Shown here: positions 1 through 8,307 of the stretch, piece after piece | Layout: each line of letters starts with the position of its first letter | Numbering within the stretch: the first letter of the stretch is position 1 | Source: Butyrivibrio sp. | GTDB lineage: Bacteria; Bacillota; Clostridia; Lachnospirales; Lachnospiraceae | Reading direction: 5' to 3' | Assembly: GCA_015056625.1 (NCBI GenBank) | Contig: SVFY01000004.1 | Location: forward strand, 62,001 to 126,000 | DNA length: 64,000 bases | Translations under genes and position numbers: made by a program | The notes under the pieces: generated by a model | The model's database searches: none | Told to the model about the DNA's origin: nothing | What the model saw: only the letters and a program-made list of their open reading frames with translations

Positions 1-900
1 CCAGATAAGCTCTGTATCGCTGGCATTGTAGGCACCGCCCAGATCTTCCTTCATAAGGGCAAGTCTTTCAGCGATCTGCTGAGCCAGCTTGGCCTGAGCT
101 GCTGCTACCTGGGACTCAAGAGCTTTCATCTTTTCATCAAGAGATGCCAGCTGACTGTCGTAATCAGCAAGCTTATTTTTCTCATTCTTAAGAGAACTAT
201 TGGTGGCAGAAAGCTGCCCCATTACCTGATTGGTAAGGCCCTCAAGTTCATCGTGCTTCTCATCGAGCTGATCCTGATAAGCATCAAGCTCAGCTTCTCT
301 TTCTTCCACAACCTTCTTCTTGGCCTCTATGTCAGCCTGAAGATCTTTAAATTCAGCTATTTTCTGACGATCATACCTGACTATTGCATTTAGGTATTCA
401 GATTTGGTAAGTAATTCTCCAAGAGATTTAGACTCCAAAAGAACGCGTACAAGGCCGCCTGTGCCGCCACTTTCGTAGGTGTTCTTAAGTCGCTTTTTTA
501 AAGCTTCGTATCTGTCTTTTTCCTGCTGTTGAGCTTCAAACAGTTCGTTGTTTAACTTGACTATCTCAGCAGACACCTCTGCCATGGCATCCTCAGCATC
601 AGATATTTCCTCGTCAAGGGTTGTCAGCTTACTGGAATAACCATTTATGGTGCTCTGAAGAGAGCCCTTCTGGTTTTCAAGATTATTTACGCTTGCCTGT
701 GTCTGCTCTTTTTGTCCCTGAAGAGCGCTTATGGCATCCTTAGTCTCTTTTGTCTGCTTCTCAAGATTAGATATTGCCTGCTGAGTCTCAGCCTCACGCT
801 CATAGAGCTCTGACAGGTTCTCATAAGCATGGCTGGTAAAAGAGAACTGACCGGCCAAAAGCACTAAAATCAGCATTAATGGTACAAACTTTTTCTTCAT
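1..900 (-). CDS. Secreted coiled-coil protein, PcsB-like N-terminus (partial)
   Basis: The reading frame opens at the ATG at 900 and runs off the window start, giving the first 300 residues; the C-terminus is missing. A signal peptide is visible: Lys-rich start, hydrophobic stretch at residues 5-17 and an Ala-type cleavage site near residue 25 (SHA-YEN). The rest is almost wholly charged helical coiled coil with many Glu, Lys, Gln and Ala. This layout matches the N-terminal half of PcsB/EnvC-type murein hydrolases and hydrolase activators, which end in a CHAP, NlpC/P60 or M23 domain. That domain would lie outside the window, so the enzymatic class is inferred. Probable role is cell-wall cleavage during division or growth, acting outside the membrane. 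The next minus-strand gene upstream ends only 23 bp away, so the two may be co-transcribed. Confidence 0.7.
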   Translation of the reverse strand, partial: MKKKFVPLMLILVLLAGQFSFTSHAYENLSELYEREAETQQAISNLEKQTKETKDAISALQGQKEQTQASVNNLENQKGSLQSTINGYSSKLTTLDEEISDAEDAMAEVSAEIVKLNNELFEAQQQEKDRYEALKKRLKNTYESGGTGGLVRVLLESKSLGELLTKSEYLNAIVRYDRQKIAEFKDLQADIEAKKKVVEEREAELDAYQDQLDEKHDELEGLTNQVMGQLSATNSSLKNEKNKLADYDSQLASLDEKMKALESQVAAAQAKLAQQIAERLALMKEDLGGAYNASDTELIW

Positions 901-923
901 ACACTCCCCGCTGAAGATACCTG

Positions 924-2018
924 TTACTGTTCGGTATCCTCTGTAACTGTCTCTATCTGTGTACTCTCATCAGATGATCCATCAGTAGGCTTACTATCAG
1001 AATCCTCATTGATGGGTGCCTCTGACAGCTGCTTCTCATCGTCAACAGCAAACCTTATGTTGTTGCTCTTTCTGATGAAGTCCATCATGTTCATAATCTT
1101 AAGTGACTCTGAGTGAGGCATCTGAGGACATTCAGTCCATCCTTCAGAAATTGCCTTTACACAGGCCTCTATCTCATACTCATAGCCTGTTATCTGCTTG
1201 GGTTTCTTGTAGGTAGCGACCTTTTTATACTCGCTGTCATAGACAGTAATAGACTCAGGGTTGTTGATATTCTCAACTACAATATAGCCATTGGTACCAT
1301 AGATGATGCCGCTCCTGTCACTGTTTGCAAGGGCTGTGGCATTAAGGACTGCCATCTTGCCATTTACATAGCGAAGGGTGATGGAATCCTGCATATCCAT
1401 TCCAAGATTGTTGAAAGTACAGATAGATGCAATGTCTGAAACATCATTGCCAAAGACCATTGATGCAAAGTTAAGGACATAAACGCCAAGATCAAGAAGG
1501 GCTCCGCCTCCAAGCTCAGGCTTGGCGATCCTCTCTTTGTAGGAAATGTTGTAGCCAAGATTGGCTGTAAGCATAGTAGGTTCACCAATGATGTTGCTTC
1601 CTAAAACTTCAAGGAGCTTGGTCCTCATTGGCATATATCTTGTCCAAATAGCCTCAGTAAGAAGAAGGTTCTTTTCCTTGGCAAGGTCAAAAACCTCTTT
1701 TGCCTGAGCCTCATTTAACATAAATGCCTTCTCACAGATAACGTTCCTGCCTGCGTTAAGACAAAGCTTAACATTCTCAAAATGCTCGGAATGTGGTGTT
1801 GCCACGTAAATAAGGTCGATCTTGGGATCATCAACCAGTTCCTGGTAGGAGCCATAAGCTTTTTTGATGCCATAGTACTTGGCAAACTTCTCAGCATTCT
1901 CTATAGTTCTTGAGCCAACTGCGTAGCAGGTAACACCCTTCATACCTTTAAGTGTATCTGCCATGACACCTGCAATCTTGCCAGTTCCCATGATAGCAAC
2001 TTTTATACGTCCGAACAT
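924..2018 (-). CDS. Gfo/Idh/MocA family NAD(P)-dependent oxidoreductase
   Basis: 364 residues with an N-terminal Rossmann fold: the glycine motif MGTGKIAG near residue 10 binds NAD(P), and the family signature with EKAF at about residues 95-98 supplies the catalytic-site Lys. The second half (about 125-330) is the alpha/beta substrate domain; GGGALLDLGVY near residue 170 is typical of the sugar and inositol dehydrogenase group. Such enzymes oxidise or reduce pyranoses and related polyols; the substrate cannot be read from sequence. The last ~40 residues are an acidic Ser/Thr/Asp/Glu-rich tail, unusual for the family and probably disordered. It lies between a cell-wall protein and an SH3-domain protein on the same strand. 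Confidence 0.85.
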   Translation of the reverse strand: MFGRIKVAIMGTGKIAGVMADTLKGMKGVTCYAVGSRTIENAEKFAKYYGIKKAYGSYQELVDDPKIDLIYVATPHSEHFENVKLCLNAGRNVICEKAFMLNEAQAKEVFDLAKEKNLLLTEAIWTRYMPMRTKLLEVLGSNIIGEPTMLTANLGYNISYKERIAKPELGGGALLDLGVYVLNFASMVFGNDVSDIASICTFNNLGMDMQDSITLRYVNGKMAVLNATALANSDRSGIIYGTNGYIVVENINNPESITVYDSEYKKVATYKKPKQITGYEYEIEACVKAISEGWTECPQMPHSESLKIMNMMDFIRKSNNIRFAVDDEKQLSEAPINEDSDSKPTDGSSDESTQIETVTEDTEQ

Positions 2019-2046
2019 ATAATGTCCCTCCTACCTGGATATTTCT

Positions 2047-3408
2047 TTATTCTCTAAGAAACTCTGACTTAATATATCCTGTCTTATTATTATACTCTAT
2101 TTTAGCCCATCCGTTTGAGTACTGCTCTACTACATTAACTGTAGAACCTGCATAGATAGTTGCAAGAGCTTCTGACTCTGTGCTGGCTTCCTTACGGAAC
2201 TTAATGGACTCTGAAACGGTCATCTTGCCAGTCTTAGCTGATGAAACCTTGGATGCTGAGCTAGACGCAGATGAAGAAGCTGTGCTTGATGCTGATGAAG
2301 CTGCGCTTGAGCTCACAGCGCTGGAAGCTGAAGATGCTGCTGCAGAGCTGTCTGTAGATGCCTCACTATTGCTATCATCCTCTGTGTTTTCTACTTCTAC
2401 AGTTTCAGTAGATACCACGTCAAAAAACTCTGTCTTAACGTAAGCTGTTTTTCCCTTGTATTCGATCTTACTCCAACCGTTAGCAAGTGCCTCAAGCTCT
2501 TTAAACTCCTGGCCCTTCTCGGTCTTGTCAAGAACGTCAGCAGTCTCAGAATCTGAGCTTCTGATATTGATAACGTCTGTAGCCTTGATGGTCCTTGTGG
2601 TAACAGTCTTAACCTCCGGCTCAGTACTCTCTTCCTCTGATGCCTCAGCAGAGCCCTCCTCCTGGGTGGATGCTCCCTCAGATGTAGCAAGGGCTTCACC
2701 AACTGATACCTGAAGAGCTGAACGCATCTTGGTCAGGATCTCTGCAAGCTTCTCATCAGCACTTACCATCTCGTTGTAGCTGGATGCAACCTTGTTATTA
2801 AGGTCAATGACATCAGCCTGGACATTGATCTGCTTGAGGTAATCTATCTCGTTGGCATCTGCGATATCGCCGTTAAAGTACAGCTCACCATTTTCATCAG
2901 TACAGATGTACAAAGTCTCAAGTCCTGGTAAATAGCCATCGTAGTCGTAGAGCTTGACCTCATTGTAAACATAGGCTGCATAACTTCCCTCTACAGGGCC
3001 AGGCTTGGTATAAACTGTAATATTATCGAACTTCTCAATATACTCGGATGCTGCCACTGACTTAAGGATCTCAGTCTCATCAAGTCCTCTGTAGATCTGT
3101 GACAATGTATCTGCATCGCCCTCAGCTGACGCTTTGTAATACTTCTCAACCAGTGCGTTAACTTCAGGATATGCATTTTCTTCCATTGTTACATCCGGTA
3201 TCTCATAGGTAGAAACCTCTGATGTTGATGCTGTTGACTGTGCCACCTGAGCAGCTCTTTTGTTAGCACTTATAGCAACTACTACAGTAATGGCAACAGC
3301 TACAAGCAATATTGCCGGCATAAGATATTTCTTGTTATCTCCAAGGATAGCCCAGATATCCTTCTTTTCATTGCGCCAATTTGTTATGTCATTTTTCTTC
3401 TTTTTCAT
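2047..3408 (-). CDS. Membrane-anchored protein with two bacterial SH3 domains
   Basis: 453 residues. A Lys-rich cytoplasmic start is followed by one transmembrane helix (about residues 29-48). Residues 75-205 form an NTF2-like or lipoprotein-type globular region, and two SH3b domains follow, at about 272-330 and 395-453. Each SH3b carries the typical pattern of N-x-R, then GW-x-KIEY-x-x-K-x-x-Y-x-x-x-x-F near its end. The domains are joined by a low-complexity Ser/Ala linker (about 343-390). Bacterial SH3 domains usually bind peptidoglycan, so an extracytoplasmic wall-associated protein is expected. The function beyond wall binding is unknown. Its neighbours also point to the envelope. Confidence 0.75.
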   Translation of the reverse strand: MKKKKNDITNWRNEKKDIWAILGDNKKYLMPAILLVAVAITVVVAISANKRAAQVAQSTASTSEVSTYEIPDVTMEENAYPEVNALVEKYYKASAEGDADTLSQIYRGLDETEILKSVAASEYIEKFDNITVYTKPGPVEGSYAAYVYNEVKLYDYDGYLPGLETLYICTDENGELYFNGDIADANEIDYLKQINVQADVIDLNNKVASSYNEMVSADEKLAEILTKMRSALQVSVGEALATSEGASTQEEGSAEASEEESTEPEVKTVTTRTIKATDVINIRSSDSETADVLDKTEKGQEFKELEALANGWSKIEYKGKTAYVKTEFFDVVSTETVEVENTEDDSNSEASTDSSAAASSASSAVSSSAASSASSTASSSASSSASKVSSAKTGKMTVSESIKFRKEASTESEALATIYAGSTVNVVEQYSNGWAKIEYNNKTGYIKSEFLRE

Positions 3409-3445
3409 TTAAATAAACCTCTGGAAATCATAATACAACACTCTG

Positions 3446-3474
3446 ATTTTATATATAAACTAAGGTCAAGTCAA
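3446..3474 (-). promoter_or_regulatory. Predicted sigma-70 promoter of the SH3-domain gene
   Basis: On the minus strand TTGACT (3474-3469) and TAAAAT (3451-3446) are separated by 17 nt, 38 bp upstream of the start codon at 3408. A second overlapping TTGACC lies 5 nt further in. Confidence 0.5.
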
Positions 3475-3522
3475 GTTTGTCACAGCTTTGTCAGCATGGA
3501 AAAAAGCGGATATTCATGGCAC

Positions 3523-3550
3523 TTGATAATATTTTGTGCTAGAATATGAA
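3523..3550 (+). promoter_or_regulatory. Predicted promoter of tRNA-Arg
   Basis: TTGATA (3523-3528) and TATGAA (3545-3550) are spaced by 16 nt and end 10 bp before the tRNA. The spacing and position suit a tRNA promoter; the boxes are only partly consensus. Confidence 0.4.
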
Positions 3551-3560
3551 TGTTGTATGT

Positions 3561-3632
3561 GCACCCGTAGTCTAATGGATAAAACGTAGGCCTCCGACGC
3601 CTTTGTTGCTGGTTCGAGTCCAGTCGGGTGCA
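3561..3632 (+). tRNA. tRNA-Arg (anticodon CCG)
   Basis: A complete cloverleaf can be folded. The acceptor stem GCACCCG (3561-3567) pairs with CGGGTGC (3625-3631), with discriminator A at 3632. The anticodon loop CTCCGAC carries CCG at positions 34-36, and the T arm GCTGG/CCAGT surrounds the loop TTCGAGT. No CCA is encoded. It reads CGG codons. The acyltransferase gene follows on the same strand. Confidence 0.95.
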
Positions 3633-3702
3633 TTTTTTGTTGCCCGCATCTGTGGCAATTAAGCTGCAGTACTTCAGGGCAATATCTTACAGGGAGTTTT
3701 TG

Positions 3703-4848
3703 ATGCAGCTTATTTTCTCGATATATATAATTCTTCCCATAATCCTGTTTTATAAATCTGCTGTCTCTGCAAAAGGCCAGTGGAACGATGGATTTTTGTC
3801 ACTGTCACAGTCCAAGGCCCTTCAGGGAATGTGTGTACTTCTCATTGTTTTTCACCATATCTCACAAAAGATATATGTGCGTCAGGATCTGCCACAGCTC
3901 ATAACTCACAGCCTTGACCCTTTCGTCAATGCGGGATTTCTTTTAACTGCTGTGTTCTTTTTCTTTAATGGCTATGGCCTGTATAAGAGCTATACCTCTA
4001 AACCCGGATACCTTGATCACTTTCTGTCAAAAAGGCTAACTGCTCCCCTTGTGGCGTACTACGTAACAGGGCTTATTTTCTTTGCTCTAAGACTTTCCCT
4101 TGGGGAAAAGATAGGCAAGAAGCTTATCATTTTGTACCTGTCAGGCCTTGTGCACTGCAGCCCCTACAGTTGGTACATTGTGATACTTATCCTGTTTTAT
4201 GTAGTTTTCTATCTTGTGTTCAAAAGAGCTAAAGACGTAAGGTCAGCTACTGTTATCTTTTCCGTGATAGTCCTTGCCTACATGATCCTTGGCCTGTTTA
4301 TTCCTCGCAACAGCTACTTCCTTAGAGGAGAATGGTGGTACAACTCAGTATTCATGATGCCTCTTGGCATGATCTTAGCAGGAAGCGAGCGCAAGGTTAT
4401 TTCCCATGTCAAAAGAAATTATGGCAAATATCTGGCTGTTCACCTTGTCCTGGTCTTCCCTGTATTTAAGCTATCAGAGTCTGTGATCCAGCGCTTTGGA
4501 TACTTCAATGACAGTATCCCCTATGGCACAATGTGCAAGGCCATAAGCCTCTTGTCTCATATGCTCTGTGTTTACTTGTTTATTGCACTTATACTGCTTG
4601 TTAGCATGAAGATCAGGATAGGCAACAGGGTTCTTGCTTTCCTCGGCAAATACACCCTTGAGATCTACCTCATCCATGGCATCCTGGTTGAGGTATTTGA
4701 CCATGACTTTGTAGGGATCGCACCATCACCACTTCCTGTTTTAAACCCATTTCTGTACATCCTTTGTGTGATCATCGCAACCTTCCCAGTTTCTCTTTTG
4801 CTCAAAAAAATAGAAAACTGGGTTGGTGGCCTGTTCTCAAATCGTTGA
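3703..4848 (+). CDS. Acyltransferase family 3 integral membrane protein
   Basis: About 381 residues. The frame is open from a GTG at 3628 that lies inside the tRNA 3' end, so I take the ATG at 3703, preceded by an AGGGAG ribosome-binding site. The protein is strongly hydrophobic with about ten membrane helices. Near residue 45 it has LIVFHHISQK, which matches the conserved His-containing motif of acyltransferase-3 (OafA/WecH type) proteins that O-acetylate surface sugars, teichoic acids or lipids. A late helix with GKYTLEIYLIH is also typical. The acyl donor and acceptor are not readable. It stands alone after the tRNA and is not in an obvious polysaccharide cluster. Confidence 0.85.
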   Translation: MQLIFSIYIILPIILFYKSAVSAKGQWNDGFLSLSQSKALQGMCVLLIVFHHISQKIYVRQDLPQLITHSLDPFVNAGFLLTAVFFFFNGYGLYKSYTSKPGYLDHFLSKRLTAPLVAYYVTGLIFFALRLSLGEKIGKKLIILYLSGLVHCSPYSWYIVILILFYVVFYLVFKRAKDVRSATVIFSVIVLAYMILGLFIPRNSYFLRGEWWYNSVFMMPLGMILAGSERKVISHVKRNYGKYLAVHLVLVFPVFKLSESVIQRFGYFNDSIPYGTMCKAISLLSHMLCVYLFIALILLVSMKIRIGNRVLAFLGKYTLEIYLIHGILVEVFDHDFVGIAPSPLPVLNPFLYILCVIIATFPVSLLLKKIENWVGGLFSNR

Positions 4849-4893
4849 CCAGTTCATCTGTCGCCTTCAGGTGTTTTTGGCATATCATCCTCC

Positions 4894-4954
4894 TATATGT
4901 GTACATATATCTAAATTTCTCAATAATAATCGCGTTTGTATATGTTCACATATA
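4894..4954. promoter_or_regulatory. Twin palindromic operator upstream of the RHH gene
   Basis: Two identical inverted repeats with 7-bp arms, TATATGT and ACATATA, and 2-nt spacers (GT, then TC) occupy 4894-4909 and 4939-4954, 45 bp apart. The second covers the -35 box of the promoter. A third palindrome, CCTGTATA/TATACAGG with a 3-nt centre (4964-4982), spans the -10 box and the start of the ribosome-binding site. This is the arrangement expected for an autoregulating ribbon-helix-helix repressor. Confidence 0.6.
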
Positions 4955-4973
4955 TCAACTAGTCCTGTATAAT
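4945..4973 (+). promoter_or_regulatory. Strong sigma-70 promoter of the RHH gene
   Basis: TTCACA (4945-4950), 17-nt spacer, perfect TATAAT (4968-4973). Transcription should begin near 4980, immediately before the GGAGG ribosome-binding site at 4981-4985, so the leader is extremely short. Confidence 0.7.
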
Positions 4974-4993
4974 ATATACAGGAGGGTTGCTAT

Positions 4994-5299
4994 ATGGATA
5001 AAAAGAACTACTATACAAAATCGCAGGCATTGGCAATAAAGAAATACCTCTCTAACAAGGCAGAGATCAAGCTGCGCATGAGTCCTGCTCAAAAAGAGCA
5101 GCTGCAAAAAGAGGCTCTAAGTAAAAATATGAGCGTTAATGCATATGTACTTAATGCAGTTGATAACCAGATATCACTTGATAACGATGGTCAAAATATT
5201 GAACCCAAGCTCATCACCAACATGATCACCTGGTTAAAATCCCACAACATTAGCGACTCAGACATAGTTGACTTCTTATCATATATTGCCCGGGAATAA
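4994..5299 (+). CDS. Small ribbon-helix-helix-like DNA-binding protein
   Basis: 101 residues. The central segment (about 24-60) has a strand with alternating residues (AEIKLRMS), then a helix of the form PAQKEQLQKEALSKN, a turn, and SVNAYVLNAVD. This is the Arc/MetJ/CopG beta-helix-helix pattern also seen in antitoxins and in small regulators with a TraY-like or DUF6290-like fold. The C-terminal ~35 residues form a separate short helical region ending FLSYIARE. GGAGG lies 8 nt before the ATG. No toxin gene follows; the next gene is convergent, so a stand-alone regulator is more likely than a toxin-antitoxin pair. Palindromes over its own promoter suggest autorepression. Confidence 0.7.
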   Translation: MDKKNYYTKSQALAIKKYLSNKAEIKLRMSPAQKEQLQKEALSKNMSVNAYVLNAVDNQISLDNDGQNIEPKLITNMITWLKSHNISDSDIVDFLSYIARE

Positions 5300-5328
5300 A
5301 CCAATTGCATTTGGCTTATTCCCTTTTT
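5292..5328 (+). terminator. Rho-independent terminator overlapping the RHH stop codon
   Basis: GGGAATAAACCAA (5292-5304) pairs with TTGGCTTATTCCC (5311-5323) apart from one mismatch, followed by five T. The TAA stop (5297-5299) is inside the 5' arm. It lies between convergent genes and may also act on the minus strand. Confidence 0.7.
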
Positions 5329-5368
5329 AATTTCCTAGCTTAACATCCTAGCCTGTACCATCGACCAA

Positions 5369-6340
5369 TCAGCCGGCCTTCACAACAAATAGCCTTCCGC
5401 TCTCTCTGTCGTATCGGTAGAGGTTGTCGCTTAAAACTTCTTCCTCCAAAACCGTAGTGCTGTTCACCTCATGGATCATATCCTTTAGACTTTCCACATC
5501 CATCTCAAGCTCCGGATCAGGAATTACCAGCGTCTCGTGAACAGATGATGGGATTATGTAAAGATCGCTCTCCATGTCATCAGCAAGTTCCTCAAGAACA
5601 CCTGGATAAAATGCAGCACTTGCTCCAAGATTTCCTGATGTGTTTGTCACGACCCTGATCCCGCAAAGTGGCCCCATATCAAGCTTCTGGCCTGCCATAC
5701 GTTCAAGAAAATCCACAAGTCCTGTAATCTTAGGTGGCGCAACACTGCCTGCATGCTCTCCGATATTCTCCCAAAGCTCATCTGCCGAAATCTCCCAGCT
5801 CTTTAGATGATCGTTATCTATAGTGATAACTCCTTCGCCCAGCACTTCATTCTTCATCCTGCAAAGAGGCACCATAGCCATATCCATGAGCTTTCTGTAG
5901 GGGACATTTTCAAGCTTCTTCTTATTCTTTTCATAGTTCACCACTTTGAAAAAGAGCTTGTCAGACACCTTAGCAAAATCAAAAAAGAAGTCCATATCAA
6001 GGTCTGTTTTGGGCATGGAATTCCTGTACATTCCAAGAATATCCATGACCACATTCTTTAAAGGCATTCCGTTTTTATAAATCTCGTAAAACTGATCAAG
6101 GTAAATTGTAGGAGCAATGCTCTTACCCTCCTCACTTATGATAAGCGCATGATAAACAACACCATTGTTTTTGATGATCTCTTTATTAACAGCCCTATAG
6201 TCATCTCCCAGAGAGCTAATTACCAGCTCTGCAACAGTCCTGCAGAACTCTGTAAGTCCCATGTAATCTCTTTTGTCCTTACCATAACCACCTTTGATCT
6301 CTCTAATTAATTCCTCATTACTAACTCTATTTAAATCCAT
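5369..6340 (-). CDS. DUF5688-like hypothetical protein
   Basis: 323 residues, soluble, without signal peptide or membrane helices. AAGGAGAG precedes the ATG. The sequence resembles the DUF5688 proteins that occur in multiple copies in lachnospiraceal genomes: an N-terminal part with VNKEIIKNNGVVYHAL and IAPTIYLDQFYE, a middle rich in aromatic residues, and a C-terminal half containing SSVHETLVIPD, which is reminiscent of the sequence around the end of these proteins. No catalytic motif can be recognised and the biological role is unknown. The family assignment comes from memory of such sequences and is moderate. It is convergent with the RHH gene and followed on its upstream side by EF-P. Confidence 0.6.
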   Translation of the reverse strand: MDLNRVSNEELIREIKGGYGKDKRDYMGLTEFCRTVAELVISSLGDDYRAVNKEIIKNNGVVYHALIISEEGKSIAPTIYLDQFYEIYKNGMPLKNVVMDILGMYRNSMPKTDLDMDFFFDFAKVSDKLFFKVVNYEKNKKKLENVPYRKLMDMAMVPLCRMKNEVLGEGVITIDNDHLKSWEISADELWENIGEHAGSVAPPKITGLVDFLERMAGQKLDMGPLCGIRVVTNTSGNLGASAAFYPGVLEELADDMESDLYIIPSSVHETLVIPDPELEMDVESLKDMIHEVNSTTVLEEEVLSDNLYRYDRESGRLFVVKAG

Positions 6341-6436
6341 ATCTGTTCTCTCCTTAAGTCATTTTTTGATGTGTGAAAAGACATCTCCCCAAGGGCAAAT
6401 AATGAACGCCCCAAAGCGCCTAAAAAAGCGCAAAAA

Positions 6437-6474
6437 AAGACAATAGACTTATCCGTGGAAAAATCTATTGTCTT
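6437..6474 (-). terminator. Rho-independent terminator of efp
   Basis: On the minus strand AAGACAATAGA (from 6474) pairs with TCTATTGTCTT (to 6437) around a 16-nt loop and is followed by a T run (6436-6432). It lies 55 bp after the efp stop codon. Confidence 0.85.
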
Positions 6475-6528
6475 GCTTAAGTTTCTATATACTATGACTT
6501 ACCGCGTCAGATATGGTTACGTATAAGA

Positions 6529-7086
6529 TCAAACTCTTGAAAGGTACTCACCAGTTCTTGTATCGATCTTGATAACATCTCCCTCGTTAACGAAGAGAGG
6601 AACTGCTACTGTAGCACCAGTCTCAACAGTTGCAGGCTTAGTAGCACCTGTAGCTGTATCACCCTTGAATCCAGGCTCTGTCTCAGAAATTGTAAGTTCT
6701 ACAAACATAGGTGGCTCAACTGCGAATACGCTTCCGTTGTAGCTCATAACCTTACAAGTCTCATTCTCCTTAACGAACTTAAGGGAATCACCGATCTGAT
6801 CCTTAGTAAGACCGATCTGCTCATAAGTCTCTGAATCCATGAAGTTGAAGATATCGCCATCCTGATAGAGATACTGCATATCCTTCTTGTCGATTCTTGC
6901 TGCAGGGAACTTCTCAGTAGGACGGAATGTTGTCTCTTTAACACCGCCATTGATGATATCCTTGAGCTTGGTTCTTACGAAAGCAGCGCCCTTACCAGGC
7001 TTAACATGCTGGAATTCAATAATCTGACATACATTGCCATCGATCTCGATGGTAACACCATTTCTGAAATCACTTGCAGAAATCAT
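6529..7086 (-). CDS. efp: Translation elongation factor P
   Basis: 185 residues, the normal EF-P length. The N-terminal KOW-like domain carries the loop [10 protein letters not shown] (about residues 29-38), whose tip Lys is the site of post-translational modification in many bacteria. The OB domains follow, with the family signature near residues 150-170 ([17 protein letters not shown]) and the ending [15 protein letters not shown] binds the ribosome between the P and E sites and relieves stalling at polyproline stretches. A strong ribosome-binding site, AGGAGG, precedes the ATG. No modification gene (efpA, ymfI or similar) is adjacent. Confidence 0.97.
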   Translation of the reverse strand: MISASDFRNGVTIEIDGNVCQIIEFQHVKPGKGAAFVRTKLKDIINGGVKETTFRPTEKFPAARIDKKDMQYLYQDGDIFNFMDSETYEQIGLTKDQIGDSLKFVKENETCKVMSYNGSVFAVEPPMFVELTISETEPGFKGDTATGATKPATVETGATVAVPLFVNEGDVIKIDTRTGEYLSRV

Positions 7087-7175
7087 AAAAATCCTCCTAA
7101 ATTACATTACATCAAACAACTAACTAATATTAAACTATAAATCAAGATTTTTCAACCATTTTTGAAAAAAACCTT

Positions 7176-8249
7176 TCATACGGTCTTCTTGTTTCCAAAT
7201 ACATCGTTTATTTCTTTGACAGAGGGTCTTCTTTTTCTTTCAAGACCAGCTTCTTCATATGCCAGTTCAAAGTTTTCTTCTATCACTGTATTGCTTCGAC
7301 TATCCATATAGTTGTCACTGGCAGGGCAGCCTGTCATAGCCTGTCTCGATGCATCTGCAAGAGCTGACCGCTGCTCCTCTTTGGAAAGTGCAGGATCTAT
7401 TGCATCAAAAAGAGCCTTTCGATGAGTCTCTTTAAACTCGCTTAGCGCAGTAAACTCATCTTCCAGGATCCTGTCAGCAAACCGTGCTAAAATCTTGCTT
7501 CGCAGCGGTTCTGGTACCTGATCCCCACGGTAATCATGCTGTTTGTTTCTAAAATCATACACGACGTGAGCCGCCTCTTCCAACAGGTCCTCTGGTATGG
7601 GATAGCGATAGGTGCCAGACATATACATCTCATTAAAGCCAAAAGTCATTGCATCTCTATCATCTGTCATTTTCTCAAAGCGTATGCTGATACTCTCCAG
7701 AATAGTCCTTATGTCCACCGTCTTGTGATACTGATACAATCCCTGATAGCGGTCATACCATGGGTCCAGCCAACCATCCGCCAGTAATTCTTTATCAGGC
7801 TCATCTGTCATAGTGCTGGTTGTAACTTTAACATATGGATATTCTTCAGATTCTGCACCTGGTATCCACCACTTGTGCTTGATCGTCACCCAGTCTATCT
7901 TAAAAGGTTGCTCAGATTGTCTCCACTCATACTCATTCTTGTATTTAATCAACTGCTCATAGGCCACATCCCACATGGCCATTGGAACACTGCAGTTTGT
8001 AGCGCCATACTCGCCATAATAGACGCTGTTTCCGTCGAAACATACAGGTTTGCTTTTATCATAAGTATATGAAAACCAATCATCAGGAATTCCAGCTTTG
8101 CGACAAGCTTTTCTAAATTCCACTTTCGATTTTATCTTGCACTCTTCTTCTGCCATTTTGACCCAGTCCGGTTTTGTTTCTTCCGGCTTTGATTTGGGTT
8201 TATTATTGTTTTTTCTTAAGTTATTTACTAATCTGGCCCAAATACTCAT
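7176..8249 (-). CDS. Hypothetical protein, unrecognised
   Basis: 357 residues, no signal peptide or membrane helix. It begins with a basic Lys/Asn-rich segment (residues 9-30). The body is rich in Trp, Tyr and acidic residues, with stretches such as DWVTIKHKWWIPG and GWLDPWYDRYQGLYQYHK near residues 120-170. A basic tail carries ERKRRPSVKEINDVFG. I do not recognise a family or catalytic motif. The ribosome-binding site is weak, so the start is less certain. It precedes efp by 90 bp on the same strand. An array of hairpin repeats lies immediately upstream, so its promoter would have to sit within or next to that array. Confidence 0.6.
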   Translation of the reverse strand: MSIWARLVNNLRKNNNKPKSKPEETKPDWVKMAEEECKIKSKVEFRKACRKAGIPDDWFSYTYDKSKPVCFDGNSVYYGEYGATNCSVPMAMWDVAYEQLIKYKNEYEWRQSEQPFKIDWVTIKHKWWIPGAESEEYPYVKVTTSTMTDEPDKELLADGWLDPWYDRYQGLYQYHKTVDIRTILESISIRFEKMTDDRDAMTFGFNEMYMSGTYRYPIPEDLLEEAAHVVYDFRNKQHDYRGDQVPEPLRSKILARFADRILEDEFTALSEFKETHRKALFDAIDPALSKEEQRSALADASRQAMTGCPASDNYMDSRSNTVIEENFELAYEEAGLERKRRPSVKEINDVFGNKKTV

Positions 8250-8307
8250 ATCACTTTCAGCCTCCGCTCATCATGTCCTTAGTATTATTCATGAGCAATT
8301 ATACCAC

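Noticed and set aside
3628..3702. Extension of the acyltransferase to a GTG at 3628
   Set aside because: It lies in the tRNA 3' end, has no ribosome-binding site, and the ATG at 3703 does.
4994..5299. Antitoxin of a toxin-antitoxin pair
   Set aside because: No toxin-sized gene is next to it on the same strand; the following gene is convergent.
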